Shown in pieces: positions 62,042-64,000 of a stretch of DNA of 64,000 nt. The notes beneath the pieces were generated by a model. That model searched no databases, was not told the DNA's origin, and worked only from the letters and a program-made list of their open reading frames with translations. Both the position numbers and the translations under genes were made by a program. Numbering within the stretch: position 1 is the first letter of the stretch; each line of letters opens with the position of its first letter. Source of the stretch: Spirosoma rigui (lineage in GTDB: Bacteria > Bacteroidota > Bacteroidia > Cytophagales > Spirosomataceae); NCBI RefSeq assembly GCF_002067135.1, contig NZ_CP020105.1, positions 992,001 through 1,056,000 of the forward strand, read 5' to 3'.

Positions 62042-63322
62042 TTAACTCGAAATAGGTTGTGGTTCCGACCAGCGGCTTGCCGGCACAGACACTTCTTTCA
62101 CTTGACGGAACGCGAGCCAGACAAAATAGCCGACGCTTCCAACGATTATAACCTCGATCAGGTACTCGGCCAGAAAGCTGCCTTTCTTTAACATGGCCGG
62201 ATCGGAATAAATGGGCCAGCCCAGCCGCCACCACAGCGAAGGCTGTACCGATGCCAGTACGTTTAGTACCAACAATACCGCTACGTGCCGAACATTACCC
62301 CAGTTCGGAATGATCAGCATCAGCGGTAAGGCATAGATGAAAATGTAATTCCCGAACGAACTCTTGTGTACGAACATCATGCAGCCATAGCACAAAACCC
62401 ACAGTATGGGTAGTGCCTGCTCGTAAGGCACCTGTTTAAGCCGAAGTTGCCAACCCCCATACGCCGAAAGCGTTACCACAACAAGCAGTCCGGCTGCACT
62501 CAGCCAACCGGCATAGGATGTAAAATCGCCGATGAGTGGGGCCAGCACGGTTGGCAGGTTGGGCGCAAACGGTAGACTGGCAAACTGCAGGGGCGCCAGC
62601 ATCCCATCGCCCGTGAGCACATATAGAATCACCAGCGACGGTAACCCGGCAACCAGCAAACCAGCCATGTACTGCATAGGGCGACGTACCCAGAACAATA
62701 GTGCTGCGGTGATGAGCACAGCCAACGCTTTGGTCACGATCAGCATAGCAGCCATAAGCAGTCCGAGATAAAACGCATTCGGTTTTCTTGCCCACATCCA
62801 CAGACTGACAACCCCAAACAGCCACATCCAAATGTCTTCCTGACCACCCAATACGCAAAACATGAATGGTCCCGGCAGGACCAGATACAGCAAGGCTACC
62901 AGTTGTACTACGGGACCCCGTAGCGGACGGTAAAACCGGTAGGTGAACCACCACGCCAGACCTTCCATAACGATCATGAGCAGCAGAACACTTTTTGCAT
63001 TATGCCAGAGCAACAGGGGTATCGCCGTTACGTACGCGAACAGTGGGCTGTAGGGCGATAGAAAATCCCGGTACACAACTTCACCCCTGAGTGCGTGACT
63101 GGCCGCGTCGTAAAATATCGGTACGTCGGATTGCGTATTCTGGTCAAGTATCAGGTAGATGACCACAAACGGTATGAGCCGGCAAAGTACAAAAGCAGCC
63201 AGCAACAGCCTGTTTGCTAGTGACTCGGGCATATTCATCACCTTTGCTCGGTTCCGGATACCCAGGCCAAACACCACCGCTCCCATGATGGCAATCAGGC
63301 TCTTAATAAAAATAATAGTCAT
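62042..63322 (-). CDS. GT-C type membrane glycosyltransferase (GT87-like)
   Basis: A 426-residue integral membrane protein with about 11 to 12 membrane segments. After the first two segments comes the loop QSDVPIFYDAASHALRGEVV, followed by YRDFLSPYSPLFAY. This is the acidic D-x-x-x-F-Y-x-A-A then PYSP pattern of polyprenol-phosphate-dependent mannosyl or arabinosyl transferases (GT87/DUF2029). ATG at 63322 is preferred to a TTG four codons earlier. It sits between the two iron-sulfur protein genes, 5 bases before the CCG gene and 57 bases after the dicluster gene, on the same strand. No glycan cluster is nearby. An enzyme that adds a sugar to an envelope acceptor is likely. Confidence 0.75.
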   Translation of the reverse strand: MTIIFIKSLIAIMGAVVFGLGIRNRAKVMNMPESLANRLLLAAFVLCRLIPFVVIYLILDQNTQSDVPIFYDAASHALRGEVVYRDFLSPYSPLFAYVTAIPLLLWHNAKSVLLLMIVMEGLAWWFTYRFYRPLRGPVVQLVALLYLVLPGPFMFCVLGGQEDIWMWLFGVVSLWMWARKPNAFYLGLLMAAMLIVTKALAVLITAALLFWVRRPMQYMAGLLVAGLPSLVILYVLTGDGMLAPLQFASLPFAPNLPTVLAPLIGDFTSYAGWLSAAGLLVVVTLSAYGGWQLRLKQVPYEQALPILWVLCYGCMMFVHKSSFGNYIFIYALPLMLIIPNWGNVRHVAVLLVLNVLASVQPSLWWRLGWPIYSDPAMLKKGSFLAEYLIEVIIVGSVGYFVWLAFRQVKEVSVPASRWSEPQPISS

Positions 63323-63379
63323 AGACAGTATCAATCAGGAGCGAAAAGTACGATTGAGCCCCGGCTTTATCAAACCAAC

Positions 63380-64000
63380 CTATTTACTGCCAATGGGTTC
63401 GTTGACCTGATCGGCCCAGTTAAAGCGATCGCTGGGCGAGAATTTCCAGGGAGCCATGTTGTTCTCGATGTTGCTGAACATAGCATTCCAGGAGGCCGGT
63501 GCCTGCGACTCCTCCATCACCCGATAGCGCCGTAGCTGTAGAATAATATCGAGTGGGTTGATGTTAATGGGGCAGGCCATGACGCAAGCCTGGCAGGTGG
63601 TGCAGGCGTTGAGTTCCTCGGCTGTGATGTAATCATTGAGCAGTGATTTGTCGTCGCGGTAGTCTGGACCGTTGGTTTTCCAGCCGTCCTGAATTTCTTC
63701 GAGCCGGTCGCGGGTGTCCATCATGATCTTTCGGGGCGACAACTTCTTACCCGTAATGTTGGCCGGGCAGGCAGCCGTACAGCGACCACACTCGGTGCAG
63801 CTATACGCATTCATGAGGTTGATCCATTTCAGATCCTGCACATCCTTGGCCCCAAACCGACCGACCTCTGCCGGCTGCTCGCCGTTGTCGTTCGTTTGTG
63901 ACCCGTCGGCTTCCGTCGTGAGCGGCAAACCCAGCGCCAGCTGCACTTCCTTTGTAATTTCGGGCATGTTCTGCATCTCGCCCTTAGGCTGCAGATCGGA
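63380..64000 (-). CDS. 4Fe-4S dicluster protein, C-terminal part (5' end outside window)
   Basis: The visible 206 codons run open to the window edge with no stop, so the N-terminus is missing. Two classic ferredoxin-type clusters are present: CTECGRCTAACP and CTTCQACVMACP. This matches the HdrC/GlpC-like partner of CCG-domain proteins. Relatives in Bacteroidota are about 440 residues and carry an N-terminal membrane region, which is likely the missing part. An internal ATG at 63976 could mislead annotation but does not match the family start. It would pass electrons to or from the CCG protein encoded after the inserted glycosyltransferase gene. Confidence 0.9.
   Translation of the reverse strand, partial: SDLQPKGEMQNMPEITKEVQLALGLPLTTEADGSQTNDNGEQPAEVGRFGAKDVQDLKWINLMNAYSCTECGRCTAACPANITGKKLSPRKIMMDTRDRLEEIQDGWKTNGPDYRDDKSLLNDYITAEELNACTTCQACVMACPININPLDIILQLRRYRVMEESQAPASWNAMFSNIENNMAPWKFSPSDRFNWADQVNEPIGSK

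Noticed and set aside
1-64000. CRISPR arrays, insertion sequences, integrases, tRNA or rRNA genes
   Set aside because: No regularly spaced direct repeats, transposase or integrase motifs, or tRNA-like cloverleaves were seen in the gaps between genes.

Overview
The window reads as chromosome from a Bacteroidota bacterium, most likely a Spirosoma-like member of the Cytophagales. This rests on gene content: a SusC/SusD pair, a DUF4249/TonB-receptor pair, VCBS-ASPIC/UnbV proteins, many Sec-secreted beta-barrels and lipoproteins, two ECF sigma/anti-sigma pairs, and several TAnnTTTG boxes of the Bacteroidota type. I see no IS element, tRNA, rRNA, CRISPR array or prophage block. Coding density is high, and strong palindromic terminators sit at many gene ends.

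Left part (1-14.8 kb): the 5' part of purH, a polysaccharide flippase, a large lipoprotein with 14 calcium-loop repeats around an ASPIC/UnbV domain, a 55-residue membrane protein, a TonB receptor with its DUF4249 lipoprotein, two tandem PPK2 polyphosphate kinases, msrA, a WD40-like secreted protein and a small secreted beta-domain protein.

Central left (15-29 kb): susC-susD, then a stem-loop terminator, then a second 14-repeat VCBS/ASPIC protein translationally coupled to a vanadium-haloperoxidase/PAP2-like enzyme. This looks like one surface locus: an uptake pore and lipoprotein plus two secreted proteins. After it come an isolated phage-like coiled-coil protein, a small outer-membrane barrel and a prolyl oligopeptidase. 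The last two converge on a 33-bp perfect palindrome that contains both stop codons.

Centre (29-44.6 kb): a reporter-propeller histidine kinase with no adjacent response regulator, a DnaQ-like exonuclease, an S41 protease, an ABA4-like membrane protein divergent from an unusual photolyase/cryptochrome, a class-A beta-lactamase-fold hydrolase, and a seven-gene operon on the minus strand (ECF sigma, anti-sigma, DUF4097 protein, two outer-membrane barrels, two tandem paralogues of unknown function).

Right part (44.8-64 kb): a thioredoxin-like protein, prmA, a 1679-residue secreted protein of unknown function, a PfkB kinase, a GNAT-like protein, cysS, an M28 peptidase with a coupled lipoprotein, nadD, gmk (TTG start), an anti-sigma/sigma pair, and an iron-sulfur oxidoreductase pair split by a GT-C type membrane glycosyltransferase. 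The gene at the right edge is cut by the window.

The strongest candidates for something under-described are the SusCD-VCBS-haloperoxidase locus, the ECF-driven envelope operon, the photolyase variant that lacks the usual FAD-pocket and tryptophan residues, and the giant secreted protein.
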